A DNA stretch of 64,000 nt from Bifidobacterium phasiani (GTDB lineage: Bacteria > Actinomycetota > Actinomycetes > Actinomycetales > Bifidobacteriaceae), in NCBI RefSeq assembly GCF_019331775.1, contig NZ_JAHBBD010000013.1, positions 1-64,000 on the forward strand. Direction: 5' to 3'. The notes below the pieces were generated by a model. That model worked only from the letters and a program-made list of their open reading frames with translations. It had not been told where the DNA came from and searched no databases. Made by a program: the position numbers and the translations under genes. Of the stretch, positions 22,801 to 31,005 are shown one piece after another; the stretch's first letter is position 1; every line of letters starts with the position of its first letter.

Positions 22801-23499
22801 ATGGATAAGGCACAGCAGGATGCGCTGAAGAAGGCGGCCGGCATCGAAGCCGCCAAGCTGATCGAGAACGGCATGATCGCCGGTCTGGGCACCGGATCCA
22901 CCGTTCGTTTCCTCGTCGACGAGCTCGGCCGTCGCGTTCAGGAGGAGGGGCTGCGGTTCACCGGCGTCACGACCTCGCGCCGCACGCAGGAGCAGGCCGA
23001 AGGCTACGGCATCACGATCGTGGACATCGACGACGTCGACCACATCGACGTGACGATCGACGGCGCCGACGAGGTCGACAAGAACTTCAACGGCATCAAG
23101 GGCGGCGGCGCCGCACTGCTGTGGGAGAAGATCGTGGCCATCAACTCCAACAGGATCGTGTGGATCGTCGACGAGTCCAAGGTCGTCGACACCATCGGCA
23201 AGTTCCCGCTGCCTGTCGAGGTCATCCCGTTCGGCGCCGGCCAGGTCGTCAAGAAGTTCGAGGCCAAGGGCTACAAGCCGGTGCTGCGCCTGGACGCCGA
23301 GGGCCAGCCGGTGCGCACCGACGAGAACAACTACGTGGTCGACCTGCACCTCGACCGCATCGACCATCCGGAGGCGCTGGCCGAGGACCTGATCACCACC
23401 GTCGGCGTGGTGGAGCACGGCCTGTTCCTCAACATGGTGGACACCGTCATCGTCGGCGACCCGAACGGGCCGCGCGTCATGACCAACTCCAACAAGTAG
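22801..23499 (+). CDS. rpiA: Ribose-5-phosphate isomerase A
   Basis: 232 residues, the normal length. Conserved motifs: [15 protein letters not shown] (phosphate binding), [10 protein letters not shown] and [13 protein letters not shown] (catalytic Asp/Glu/Lys region). It interconverts ribose 5-phosphate and ribulose 5-phosphate, part of the pentose steps that feed the bifid shunt. GAAGGAG lies about 8 nt before the ATG, and a TACTAT -10 box lies about 60 nt upstream (22736-22741). Confidence 0.97.
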   Translation: MDKAQQDALKKAAGIEAAKLIENGMIAGLGTGSTVRFLVDELGRRVQEEGLRFTGVTTSRRTQEQAEGYGITIVDIDDVDHIDVTIDGADEVDKNFNGIKGGGAALLWEKIVAINSNRIVWIVDESKVVDTIGKFPLPVEVIPFGAGQVVKKFEAKGYKPVLRLDAEGQPVRTDENNYVVDLHLDRIDHPEALAEDLITTVGVVEHGLFLNMVDTVIVGDPNGPRVMTNSNK

Positions 23500-23530
23500 G
23501 CCCGTCCCGCCGGTCCGCCGACCCGAACAC

Positions 23531-23567
23531 GGGGCGGACGGACCGCCATGTCCACTCCGTCCGCCCC
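23531..23567 (+). terminator. Hairpin after rpiA
   Basis: A perfect 12-bp inverted repeat GGGGCGGACGGA (23531-23542) with TCCGTCCGCCCC (23556-23567) around a 13-nt loop, 31 nt after the rpiA stop. It lacks a T-run, so it is a GC-rich terminator candidate. Confidence 0.6.
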
Positions 23568-23988
23568 GATCGCCCCGTCCGAACCGACCGGCCTGACCGG
23601 CGCGGACGGCAGACAGGCTCGACCGAGCGGTCCGGCTCGGCCGCCGTCGGACGACGGCGTCGCGGGACGCACCCCATACGCGATGTCCGGCAGTGTGCTG
23701 TCGGCTGCCGATAAGCAGCCGGTGACACGCTGCCGGACATCGCGTATATGCCGCGTGACGCGGCTGGCGCCGCCGGACCGAACCGACATAGTCGTTGCCG
23801 GGCCAACCTTGTCGCCACGCCGGATAACGCACGAACGTCCAACGTGACGATCACGAGCCGGTTCCCGGAAGTTCCCGCAGGTTCCCGCAGCCCCGCCGGC
23901 CCGGATACGCAAGGCCCCGCCGGCAATACGCAAGGACCCCGCAGGCCAGGTGGCGTGCGGGGTCCGTCGGCGCTCATCGCGCTGAAGA
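23568..23988. repeat. Gene-free stretch with a 72-nt near-perfect inverted repeat
   Basis: No credible gene lies between the rpiA hairpin and the bS22 gene. The outer arms at 23676-23693 and 23730-23747 are 18 bp and perfect (left arm begins ATACGCGATGTCC). The stem continues inward with one G-T wobble to 23697/23726. A second 7-bp hairpin CGGCTGC/GCAGCCG (23702-23721) sits at the apex. Around 23866-23942, AGGTTCCCGCAG, CCCCGCCGG and ACGCAAGG strings recur as short imperfect direct repeats. Confidence 0.65.
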
Positions 23989-24078
23989 CTACTTGCGCTG
24001 GTGACGAGTCTTACGCAGCAGTTTGCGGTGCTTCTTCTTGCTCATCCGCTTGCGGCGCTTCTTGATGACCGAACCCAT
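23989..24078 (-). CDS. 30S ribosomal protein bS22 (AURKAIP1/COX24-type small basic peptide)
   Basis: 29 residues, nearly all basic: it begins MGSVIKKRRKRMSKKKH and ends RKTRHQRK. It matches the actinobacterial peptide annotated as AURKAIP1/COX24-domain protein, which was seen in mycobacterial ribosome structures as bS22 on the small subunit. A good Shine-Dalgarno (GGAGG, 6 nt before the ATG) and a TACTAT box about 46 nt upstream support expression. Confidence 0.92.
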   Translation of the reverse strand: MGSVIKKRRKRMSKKKHRKLLRKTRHQRK

Positions 24079-24185
24079 CTCAAGCCTCCGTTCCTAGAAA
24101 ATCGTAAAGATTGCAACTCGCCCAATAGTACACTGCTTCGGGGACTTTGCCGATACGGCGTTCCGCGGCGCACCCCCGGATCGCG

Positions 24186-24812
24186 CTACAGCGGGAATTC
24201 CATGTAGAAGTCCTCGACGGACTCCCTCGCCCCCGTGGCCTGGAAGACCGCGGTGTCGTTCTGCCACACCGCGACGGCCTTGGCGTCGTCGGAGGCGTCG
24301 ACGCGCGCGACGTAGTTGCCGGTGGTCTCGCCGGAGACCTTGACCTCGCCGCTGCCCAGCTCGTCGCCGGTCAGCGCGCCGGCGAGCGCATCGTACTGGG
24401 TGCGGGCCTCGTCGGCGGTCGCCCACTGCGCCACGATCAGCGTCACGTCCTGCGCGGCGTCGCCGGTCGAGTAGGTGAGCGTGTACTCCTCCAGCGGGTT
24501 CGACGTCGTCCAGCTGCCGCTGGCGCCGGCCGCGGTGCGCGCGAAATCGAGCACCGTGTCCGGCATGGCCTTGAGCAGCTCGCTGGCGTCGTCGGGCAAC
24601 GCCACCGGCTCGATGCTCGGCGTGGTCTCCCGCTGCCCCTCCTGCTCCTGTTGCGTGTTCTGCTGGGGGTCGCCGCCGTCGCTGCGCACGGCCCAGCCCG
24701 GCCAGACGAACGCGGACAGCACCGCGAGGACGATGACCACCGCCGCGGCCACGACCACGGCGATCAGCTTGCCATGAGAAGAACCTGAAGAAGAACCTTG
24801 AGTATTCGCCAT
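24186..24812 (-). CDS. Membrane-anchored protein of unknown function
   Basis: 208 residues. A short Ser/Gly-rich cytoplasmic start (MANTQGSSSGSSHGK) is followed by a single membrane helix (about residues 16-37) and then an extracytoplasmic part. A Gln/Glu-rich linker (about 48-70) leads to a compact alpha/beta domain with strands such as YTLTYSTGDAAQDVTLIVAQW and a closing AVWQNDTAVFQATG. I do not recognise the family. It is divergent from radA, and a GAGAAT box (24820-24825) ends 7 nt before the ATG with no Shine-Dalgarno, so it is probably leaderless. Confidence 0.75.
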   Translation of the reverse strand: MANTQGSSSGSSHGKLIAVVVAAAVVIVLAVLSAFVWPGWAVRSDGGDPQQNTQQEQEGQRETTPSIEPVALPDDASELLKAMPDTVLDFARTAAGASGSWTTSNPLEEYTLTYSTGDAAQDVTLIVAQWATADEARTQYDALAGALTGDELGSGEVKVSGETTGNYVARVDASDDAKAVAVWQNDTAVFQATGARESVEDFYMEFPL

Positions 24813-24938
24813 GCCGTCGATTCTCTCACAGCCGCATGACGCGGGCGGGTCCGCCCCGCCGCTTTCTGCGCCGGACCGACACACTCCCCCGCCGCCGGCC
24901 GTCCGCGCTTGTCGCGCAACACCGATACCGTCGAGGCC

Positions 24939-26342
24939 ATGGCGAAGACGTCCGTGCAGTATCTGTGCTCCGAATGCGGCTGGAGCGGCCCCAAATGGTA
25001 CGGCCGATGCCCCGAATGCGGCCAGTGGGGCACCATCGAGGAGTTCCACGAGGCGCGCCCCGCGGCCGCGACGCGCACCGCCGCGCCCGGAAGGACCTCG
25101 CGCACCAAGGCGCTGAGCGTGGGCGACGGCGCGCTGCGCCCGATCACCGAGGTCGGCACGGAGTCGGTGAGCCGCATACCCACCGGGTTCTGCGAGTTCG
25201 ACCGCGTGCTCGGCGGCGGCATCGTGCCCGGATCCGTCGTGCTGGTGGCCGGCGAGCCCGGCATCGGCAAGTCGACGCTGCTGCTGGAGACCGCCGGCAA
25301 CGTGGCCCGGGCGAGGCGCGACGGCGCCGTGCTGTACGTCTCCGGCGAGGAGTCGCAGGCGCAGGTGCGGATGCGGGCGGCGCGCATCGGGGCCGTCGAG
25401 GGCAATCTGCTGCTCGCGGCCACCACCGACCTGGCGACCGTGCTCGGGCTGATCGAGCGGGAGCGCCCGGCGCTGGCCATCGTCGACTCCGCGCAGACCA
25501 TCGTCTCTCAGGACGTCGATGGCATCTCCGGCGGCTCGACGCAGGTGCGCGAGGTGGCGAGCGCGCTGATCGACACGGCGAAGACGCTGGACGTGCCGGT
25601 GCTGCTGGTCGGCCATGTGACCAAGGACGGCTCGATCGCCGGCCCGCGCACGCTGGAGCATCTCGTGGACGTGGTCTGCCAGTTCGAGGGCGACAGCGAG
25701 ACCGCGCTGCGCATGCTGCGGGCGGTGAAGAACCGCTTCGGCCCGACCGACGAGGTGGGCTGCTTCGACATGAGCGGCGAGGGCATCGAGGAGGTGCGCG
25801 ACCCGGCCGGGCTGTTCCTCTCCCCCGCCGACGCCCCGGTGGAGGGCACCTGCGTGACGTTCACGCTGGACGGCCACCGCAGCCTGCCGATCGAGGTGCA
25901 GGCGCTGGTCACGACCTCGGTGCTGCCGACGCCGCGGCGCGCGGTCAACGGCGTGGACGCGAACCGCATCGCGATGCTGACGGCGGTGCTGTACCGGCAC
26001 GGCCGCATCAACCTGCTGTCCAACGACCTGTACGTCTCGACGATCGCGGGCGGGCTGGCGAAGGAGCCGGCCTGCGACCTGGCGATCGTGGCCGCGCTGG
26101 CGAGCGCCGCCCGGTCGCGTGCGATCCCCCGCACGACCTGCGCGATCGGCGAGATCAGCCTGACCGGGCAGGTGCGCCCGGCTCCGCGGCTGGAGCACCG
26201 GCTGCGCGAGGCGGCGCGGCTGGGGTTCACGACGGCCGTGGTGCCGCCGCTGCGACGCCCGGTGGACGTTCCCGGACTGCGGCTGGTCGAGGTCGTCACG
26301 CTGCGCGACGCGCTCGACGCCCTCGGCCTGGCGAAGCGCTGA
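24939..26342 (+). CDS. radA: DNA repair protein RadA
   Basis: 467 residues. The N-terminal zinc finger has C10, C13, C24 and C27 (CSECGW ... CPECGQW). Walker A is GEPGIGKST, the RadA-specific motif is KNRFGPTDEVG, and the C-terminal Lon protease-like domain lacks the protease Ser-Lys pair. It promotes branch migration of recombination intermediates. The start at 24939 follows TACCGT by 7 nt with no Shine-Dalgarno. The next gene starts 80 nt downstream and has its own -10 box. Confidence 0.96.
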   Translation: MAKTSVQYLCSECGWSGPKWYGRCPECGQWGTIEEFHEARPAAATRTAAPGRTSRTKALSVGDGALRPITEVGTESVSRIPTGFCEFDRVLGGGIVPGSVVLVAGEPGIGKSTLLLETAGNVARARRDGAVLYVSGEESQAQVRMRAARIGAVEGNLLLAATTDLATVLGLIERERPALAIVDSAQTIVSQDVDGISGGSTQVREVASALIDTAKTLDVPVLLVGHVTKDGSIAGPRTLEHLVDVVCQFEGDSETALRMLRAVKNRFGPTDEVGCFDMSGEGIEEVRDPAGLFLSPADAPVEGTCVTFTLDGHRSLPIEVQALVTTSVLPTPRRAVNGVDANRIAMLTAVLYRHGRINLLSNDLYVSTIAGGLAKEPACDLAIVAALASAARSRAIPRTTCAIGEISLTGQVRPAPRLEHRLREAARLGFTTAVVPPLRRPVDVPGLRLVEVVTLRDALDALGLAKR

Positions 26343-26422
26343 GCCGGACGCCCGCTCCCGGCGACGGGGGTATGGGCGGCGGCCGGCCGCGGGAACGCAC
26401 GGGCCCTCGTATGATGGCTCTC

Positions 26423-28057
26423 ATGAGCACGATGACGAGAGACGACGGCCGGCGGCGCTTCGCCGCGTGGGCGGCCGCGGTGTCGCAGCGCACCAACCGC
26501 TCGCTGGCGGGGTGCCGGCTGACGGTGGCGAACGGCATCCCCGGATGCGCGGACGGCGATGACGGACGCATGGATGACGCCGCCCGGTATGACGCGCAGG
26601 GTGACGCCGCCGCCCGGAACGACGCGCAGGATGAGGGGCTCGCCGGATTCGTCGACGCGGCCGCGCAATGGGGCATGGTCGTGCGCCCCGACGCCGACGA
26701 CCGCGCGCTGGACCCCGCCGCGCCGCTCGACGGCATGTTCGATTCGCGCCGTGCCTCCGGGCTCGCGGCGATGGACTACGCGCAGGCGCATATGCCGGTC
26801 ACCGCGCGGCTGATCGGCGAGCTGTCGGCGTCCGGTCGCCTGGCCGGGGCGCGCATCGCGGTCTGCCTGATCCTGGAGCCGAAGACCGCGGTGCTGCTGC
26901 GGCTGCTCAGGGCCGCGGGCGCCACGGTCGGCGTGTTCTGCGAGCCCGAGTCGACCGACCAGCGCGTGGCCGAGCAGCTGCGCCGCGAGGGCGTCGTCGT
27001 CGAGGCCGACGCCGGCTGGAGCGCCGGGGAGTCGCGCCGGGGCGCGCTGCGGCTGCTCGACGAGATCCGCCCGCAGATCATCATCGACGACGGCGCCAGC
27101 TTCGCGCGGCTCGCCGCGATGGAGCGGCCGGAGCTGCTGGACGACCTGATCGGCGTGGCCGAGGAGACCACCAGCGGCGTGCGCGCCTTCCAGGCCATGC
27201 AGGACGCCGGCGCGCTCACGTTCCCCGTCATCGCCGTCAACGACAGCGTGCTGAAGACCGGCTTCGACAACATGCACGGCACCGGCGAGACCTGCGTGAC
27301 CACGATGCAGCGCATCCTCGGCGCGCAGGCCTTCGACGGCGCGCGGGTCGCCGTCATCGGCTACGGTCCGGTCGGCCGCGGCTTCGCGACGCGCGTGCGG
27401 GCGCTCGGCGCGCGGGTCGCGGTGTGCGACACCGACCCGGTGGCCGCGCTGCGGGCCGTGTTCGACGGCTTCGCCGCCCTCGACGTCGACGACGCGCTGC
27501 CCGGCGCCGACATCGTGGTCTCCGCGACCGGCGTGCGGCACACGGTCACGATCGGGCATATGCGGCGCATGCGCGAGGGCGCCGTGCTGGCCGTCATCGG
27601 CGGCATCGCCAACGAGATCGCGCTCGACGAGATCCCCGGGTTCCGCGCCGAGACGGGCCGCGACGCCGTCGCGCTGCCGGTGCCCGGCGGGCCGACGCTG
27701 ACGCTGCTCGCCGACGGCGACGGCGTGAACTACACCGTCGGCGGCGGCAACCCGATCGAGATCATGGACCTGAGCTTCGCGGTGCAGGCCTGCGCCGTCG
27801 CGCACCTGCTGGAGACGCGCGGCGCGCTCGCGCCGGGCCTGCACCGGCTCGACGCGGCCGCGGACCGGCGCATCGCCACGGCCGCGCTGGCCGTCCGCGG
27901 CTTCGGCGCCAGCCATGCCGACGGCGACAACGGATACGACTGGACGATGACGCGCTTCGCCGACGGCCACGGCGGGACGGCCGCATCGACCGACGCAACC
28001 GACACGACCGATACGTCCGGCACGTCCCGCACGACCGCGAAGGAGGCCCGCCGATGA
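26423..28057 (+). CDS. S-adenosylhomocysteine hydrolase-like protein
   Basis: 544 residues, longer than usual because of an extra N-terminal segment of about 75 residues (Asp/Ala-rich at 45-70). Catalytic landmarks of the AdoHcyase family are present: E247/E248 in AEETTSGV, the Lys/Asp pair K278/D282 in NDSVLKTGFDN, D222/D223 in IIIDDGASF, and the NAD-binding GYGPVGRG (313-320). The adenine-side motif differs: where human AHCY has His55, Thr57 and Glu59, this protein has Ile150, Glu152 and Lys154. The C-terminal KPDHYRY-like tail is also missing. This fits a relative acting on a changed base, such as S-inosylhomocysteine. TATGAT ends 7 nt before the ATG. It overlaps the downstream deaminase by 4 nt. 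Confidence 0.75.
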   Translation: MSTMTRDDGRRRFAAWAAAVSQRTNRSLAGCRLTVANGIPGCADGDDGRMDDAARYDAQGDAAARNDAQDEGLAGFVDAAAQWGMVVRPDADDRALDPAAPLDGMFDSRRASGLAAMDYAQAHMPVTARLIGELSASGRLAGARIAVCLILEPKTAVLLRLLRAAGATVGVFCEPESTDQRVAEQLRREGVVVEADAGWSAGESRRGALRLLDEIRPQIIIDDGASFARLAAMERPELLDDLIGVAEETTSGVRAFQAMQDAGALTFPVIAVNDSVLKTGFDNMHGTGETCVTTMQRILGAQAFDGARVAVIGYGPVGRGFATRVRALGARVAVCDTDPVAALRAVFDGFAALDVDDALPGADIVVSATGVRHTVTIGHMRRMREGAVLAVIGGIANEIALDEIPGFRAETGRDAVALPVPGGPTLTLLADGDGVNYTVGGGNPIEIMDLSFAVQACAVAHLLETRGALAPGLHRLDAAADRRIATAALAVRGFGASHADGDNGYDWTMTRFADGHGGTAASTDATDTTDTSGTSRTTAKEARR

Positions 28058-29481
28058 GCGCGCACGACGACCCGTTGTACCGCGCGGCCCACCCGGCGCC
28101 GCTGCGGCAGGTGACGCTGTACTCGGCGCCGCTGGTCATCCCGGTCACCGGGCCGGTGATCGTCGACGGCGCGGTGGCCGTGTCCGCCGGCCGCGTCGTG
28201 CACGTGGGCACCCGCCGCTGGATGCTCGGCGTGCTCGCCGACGAGATGGCCGCCGGCGGCCGCATCGACGAGCGGCATTGGGACGGCGTGATCACGCCGG
28301 GTCTGGTGAACGCGCACACGCATCTGCAGTACACCTGCATGGCCGAGGTCGGCCGCGGACGCTACGCCGACTTCCACGACTGGGAGCGCGCGTTCGACGT
28401 GGTGTACGAGCGGCTGGGGGCCGGCGACTGGAAGGACTCGGCGCGCGCGGGCGCCCGCATGATGGTCGAGGCGGGCACCACGGCCGCCGCCGACATCGTC
28501 ACCGACCCGCAGGCCGCCGACGCGCTGGCCTCGCAGGGCATGCACGGCATCGCCTACTGGGAGGTGATGAACTGGCGCAACGACGACTGGAAGACCGAGG
28601 GCGTGCGCGAGCTGGTGAACCATCTGGGCGCGATGAGCCGGGAGCGCCTGCCCAGCGTCGGCATCAGCCCGCACGCGCCGTACACGCTGGAGTCCACACC
28701 GTTCGTCGACCTGCCCGACATCGCGCGCCAGCTCGACATGCGCCTGCACATCCACCTGGCCGAGACCCCGATGGAGGCCGGCGGCGACGAGGACACGCTG
28801 ACCACGTATTCGGCCGCCGCCTGGCGCGACAGCCACTGGTCCAGCTACACCGAGCTCAAGCGGGCGGGGCTGCGCGCCTCGGCCATCCAGTTCCTCGACC
28901 AGCTCGGCTCGCTCGGCCCGGACGTGCACATCGCGCACGGCGTGTGGGCGAACGCCGAGGACCGGCGCATCCTGCGCCAGCGCGGCGTCGGCGTGGCGCT
29001 GTGCCCGCGGTCGAACCGCATCACCGTGACCGGCCGCGACGCGCCGGTGCGCGAGTACCTCGAGGAGGGCAACCTGCTGGCGGTCGGCACCGACTCGCTG
29101 TCCAGCTCCCCCAGCCTCGACGTGCTCGAGGACGTGGCGACGCTCTACGACCTGGCCCGCGGGCAGGGCTACGCGGCCGCCGACCTGACCCACCGGCTCA
29201 TCCGCATGATGACGCTCGGCGGCGCCCAGGAGCTCGGCATGCACGTCGGGGCCGGGCGCATCGGCCAGATCAACGCCGGCGCGACCGCCGACCTCGCCTT
29301 CTTCGGCGTCCCCGTGGACGTCGCCACGCCGCAGGGCATCGAGGACACGCTGACGACGCTGGTCCGCCACGGCGCCGGCACCAACCGGGCCACCGTCATC
29401 GCCGGCCGGCTCGTGTACAACGACGGCGCCTTCGAGGCGCCCGTCGACACCGACAGCACCACGGAAAGGAGCACACCATGA
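28054..29481 (+). CDS. Amidohydrolase, probable S-adenosylhomocysteine/methylthioadenosine deaminase
   Basis: 475 residues. Metal-binding residues of the adenosine-deaminase-like amidohydrolases are all present: H88/H90 (VNAHTHLQ), H234 (HIHLAET), H295 (AHGVW) and D347 (GTDSLSSS). The closest general family is MtaD/SAH deaminase and chlorohydrolase-like enzymes, which remove the 6-amino group of adenine nucleosides. Its ATG overlaps the stop of the SAH-hydrolase-like gene (ATGA), with AAGGAGG upstream. Together they could convert S-adenosylhomocysteine to S-inosylhomocysteine and then to inosine plus homocysteine. The substrate is inferred from context. Confidence 0.8.
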   Translation: MSAHDDPLYRAAHPAPLRQVTLYSAPLVIPVTGPVIVDGAVAVSAGRVVHVGTRRWMLGVLADEMAAGGRIDERHWDGVITPGLVNAHTHLQYTCMAEVGRGRYADFHDWERAFDVVYERLGAGDWKDSARAGARMMVEAGTTAAADIVTDPQAADALASQGMHGIAYWEVMNWRNDDWKTEGVRELVNHLGAMSRERLPSVGISPHAPYTLESTPFVDLPDIARQLDMRLHIHLAETPMEAGGDEDTLTTYSAAAWRDSHWSSYTELKRAGLRASAIQFLDQLGSLGPDVHIAHGVWANAEDRRILRQRGVGVALCPRSNRITVTGRDAPVREYLEEGNLLAVGTDSLSSSPSLDVLEDVATLYDLARGQGYAAADLTHRLIRMMTLGGAQELGMHVGAGRIGQINAGATADLAFFGVPVDVATPQGIEDTLTTLVRHGAGTNRATVIAGRLVYNDGAFEAPVDTDSTTERSTP

Positions 29482-29987
29482 GCGTCGCGCTCGACGACAT
29501 GAGCCCGTACGCCCGATCGGTCGTGGACCGACTCGGGCTCGAACCGCATCCCGAGGGCGGATGGTACGTCCGCGACTGGCAGTCGCCGATCGCGGACCGG
29601 TCCGGCGACCGGCCGCTGTCCTCGCTGATCTACTTCCTGCTGGCGCAGGGCGACGCCAGCGCCTGGCACAAGGTCGACGCCGACGAGATCTGGCTGTGGC
29701 ACGGCCCGGCCCCGGTGACCATCGAGCTCGGCGGCGACGGCCCCGCGCCCGCCGGTCCGGATCGCGCCGTGACGCTGGGCGCCGGCATCGCGACGGACGA
29801 CGCGCAGGGGCCAGTCGGCCACCTGGTCATCCCGGCGGGCGTCTGGCAGCGCACGGTCCCCGGCCGCGGCGACGCCCTCGTCTCCTGCGTGGTCAGCCCC
29901 GGATTCGAGTTCGCCGGCTTCACGCTGCAGCAGACGGAGCAAACGGACCCGGTACAGCCGACGGACCGGACGCGGCCGACGGCATAA
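29478..29987 (+). CDS. Cupin, DUF985 family
   Basis: 169 residues. An N-terminal helix (RLGLEPHPEGGWYVRDW) and a cupin barrel with WHKVDADEIWLWH and the closing VIPAGVWQRTV match DUF985 proteins, which are thought to be epimerase-like or sugar/nucleotide-binding cupins of unknown function. The start overlaps the deaminase stop (ATGA), with AAAGGAG upstream, so it is the third cistron of the SAH operon. A terminator hairpin follows. A Thr/Asp/Pro-rich tail of about 20 residues is probably disordered. Confidence 0.83.
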   Translation: MSVALDDMSPYARSVVDRLGLEPHPEGGWYVRDWQSPIADRSGDRPLSSLIYFLLAQGDASAWHKVDADEIWLWHGPAPVTIELGGDGPAPAGPDRAVTLGAGIATDDAQGPVGHLVIPAGVWQRTVPGRGDALVSCVVSPGFEFAGFTLQQTEQTDPVQPTDRTRPTA

Positions 29988-29996
29988 GCGGAATCG

Positions 29997-30032
29997 ATGG
30001 CGTCCCATCGCGAAAAACGATGGCCACGCCAT
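29997..30032 (+). terminator. Terminator-like hairpin after the cupin gene
   Basis: Nested arms ATGGCGT (29997-30003)/ACGCCAT (30026-30032) and CCATCG (30005-30010)/CGATGG (30018-30023) close a 7-nt loop CGAAAAA. It starts 10 nt past the stop codon and ends the SAH operon before the amino acid transporter. Confidence 0.65.
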
Positions 30033-30113
30033 GGCGCGGTAACACGCGGCAGCATAGTATAGCTGTGGTTATCCGTCGCACGGCAACCGATTGACAGAAC
30101 AGGAGAGACATCT

Positions 30114-30986
30114 ATGGCATTCCATGGCAAGCAGTTCGCACGCGCCTTCGCGGCGACCCTGAGCATCGCGGCCCTCGCCCTGACCGCCGCCTGCGGATCC
30201 GGCGACTCCGATGCCGCCGGCGACAACGCGGCCGACGCCTCCGGCGACATCACCCAGCAGACCGTCACCCCGGGCAAGCTGACGATCGCCACCGGCGACC
30301 CGGCGTACGAGCCGTGGGTGATGAACGACGACCCGGAGTCCGGCGAGGGCTACGAGGCCGCCGTCGCCTACGCCGTCGCCGAGAAGCTCGGCTTCAGCGA
30401 CGAGGACGTGGTCTGGACCCGCACCTCGTTCGAGACGGCCATCGCGCCGGGCGCGAAGGACTGGGACATGAACATCCAGCAGTTCGGCATCACCGACGAG
30501 CGCAAGAACGCCGTCGACTTCTCGTCGCCGTACTTCAAGGACACCCGCGCGGTGATCGTCAAGAAGGACGGCCCGTACGCGAACGCCACCAGCCTGGCCG
30601 ACCTCAAGGACGCCGTGATCGGCGCGACCGTCGGCACGCAGGGCTACACCGTCGCCTCCGAGAAGATCAACGACAACGTGCAGACCTTCAACGACGACGC
30701 CTCGCTCGCCCAGGCGCTCGACGCCGGCCAGATCGACGCGCTGGTCGCCGACACGACCGTGTGCGTGTACATGGTGGACTCCGGCCAGGTCGCCGACGGC
30801 GTGGTGATCGGCCGCATCGCCGGCTCCGAGGACGTCGACGGCATGGGCATCGTGCTGCCGAAGGGCTCCAAGCTCACCGACGCGGTCTCCGACGCGGTCG
30901 ACGAGCTGACCGAGGACGGCACGCTGGCCCAGCTGCAGGAGCAGTGGCTGTCCGAGTACACCTCCGACCTGCCCGAACTGGCCTGA
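30114..30986 (+). CDS. Polar amino acid ABC transporter substrate-binding lipoprotein
   Basis: 290 residues. The signal peptide ends at the lipobox LTAAC. The mature protein is a family 3 binding protein (TIATGDPAYEPW, GYEAAVAYAVAEKLGF, DFSSPYFKDTRAVIVKK, and a C-terminal GIVLPKGSKLTDAV). Members bind polar amino acids such as glutamine, glutamate or cystine; the exact ligand cannot be told. AGGAGAG precedes the ATG by about 8 nt. It is the first gene of a three-gene importer operon with the permease 19 nt downstream. An A/T-rich TAGTATAG patch at 30055-30062 is the likely -10 region. Confidence 0.93.
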   Translation: MAFHGKQFARAFAATLSIAALALTAACGSGDSDAAGDNAADASGDITQQTVTPGKLTIATGDPAYEPWVMNDDPESGEGYEAAVAYAVAEKLGFSDEDVVWTRTSFETAIAPGAKDWDMNIQQFGITDERKNAVDFSSPYFKDTRAVIVKKDGPYANATSLADLKDAVIGATVGTQGYTVASEKINDNVQTFNDDASLAQALDAGQIDALVADTTVCVYMVDSGQVADGVVIGRIAGSEDVDGMGIVLPKGSKLTDAVSDAVDELTEDGTLAQLQEQWLSEYTSDLPELA

Positions 30987-31005
30987 CCGCGCATCCGGAA
31001 CAGCC

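Noticed and set aside
23331-24065. Small frames on both strands between rpiA and the bS22 gene
   Set aside because: They overlap the inverted repeat or the rpiA coding end, have no ribosome site and match no family I know.
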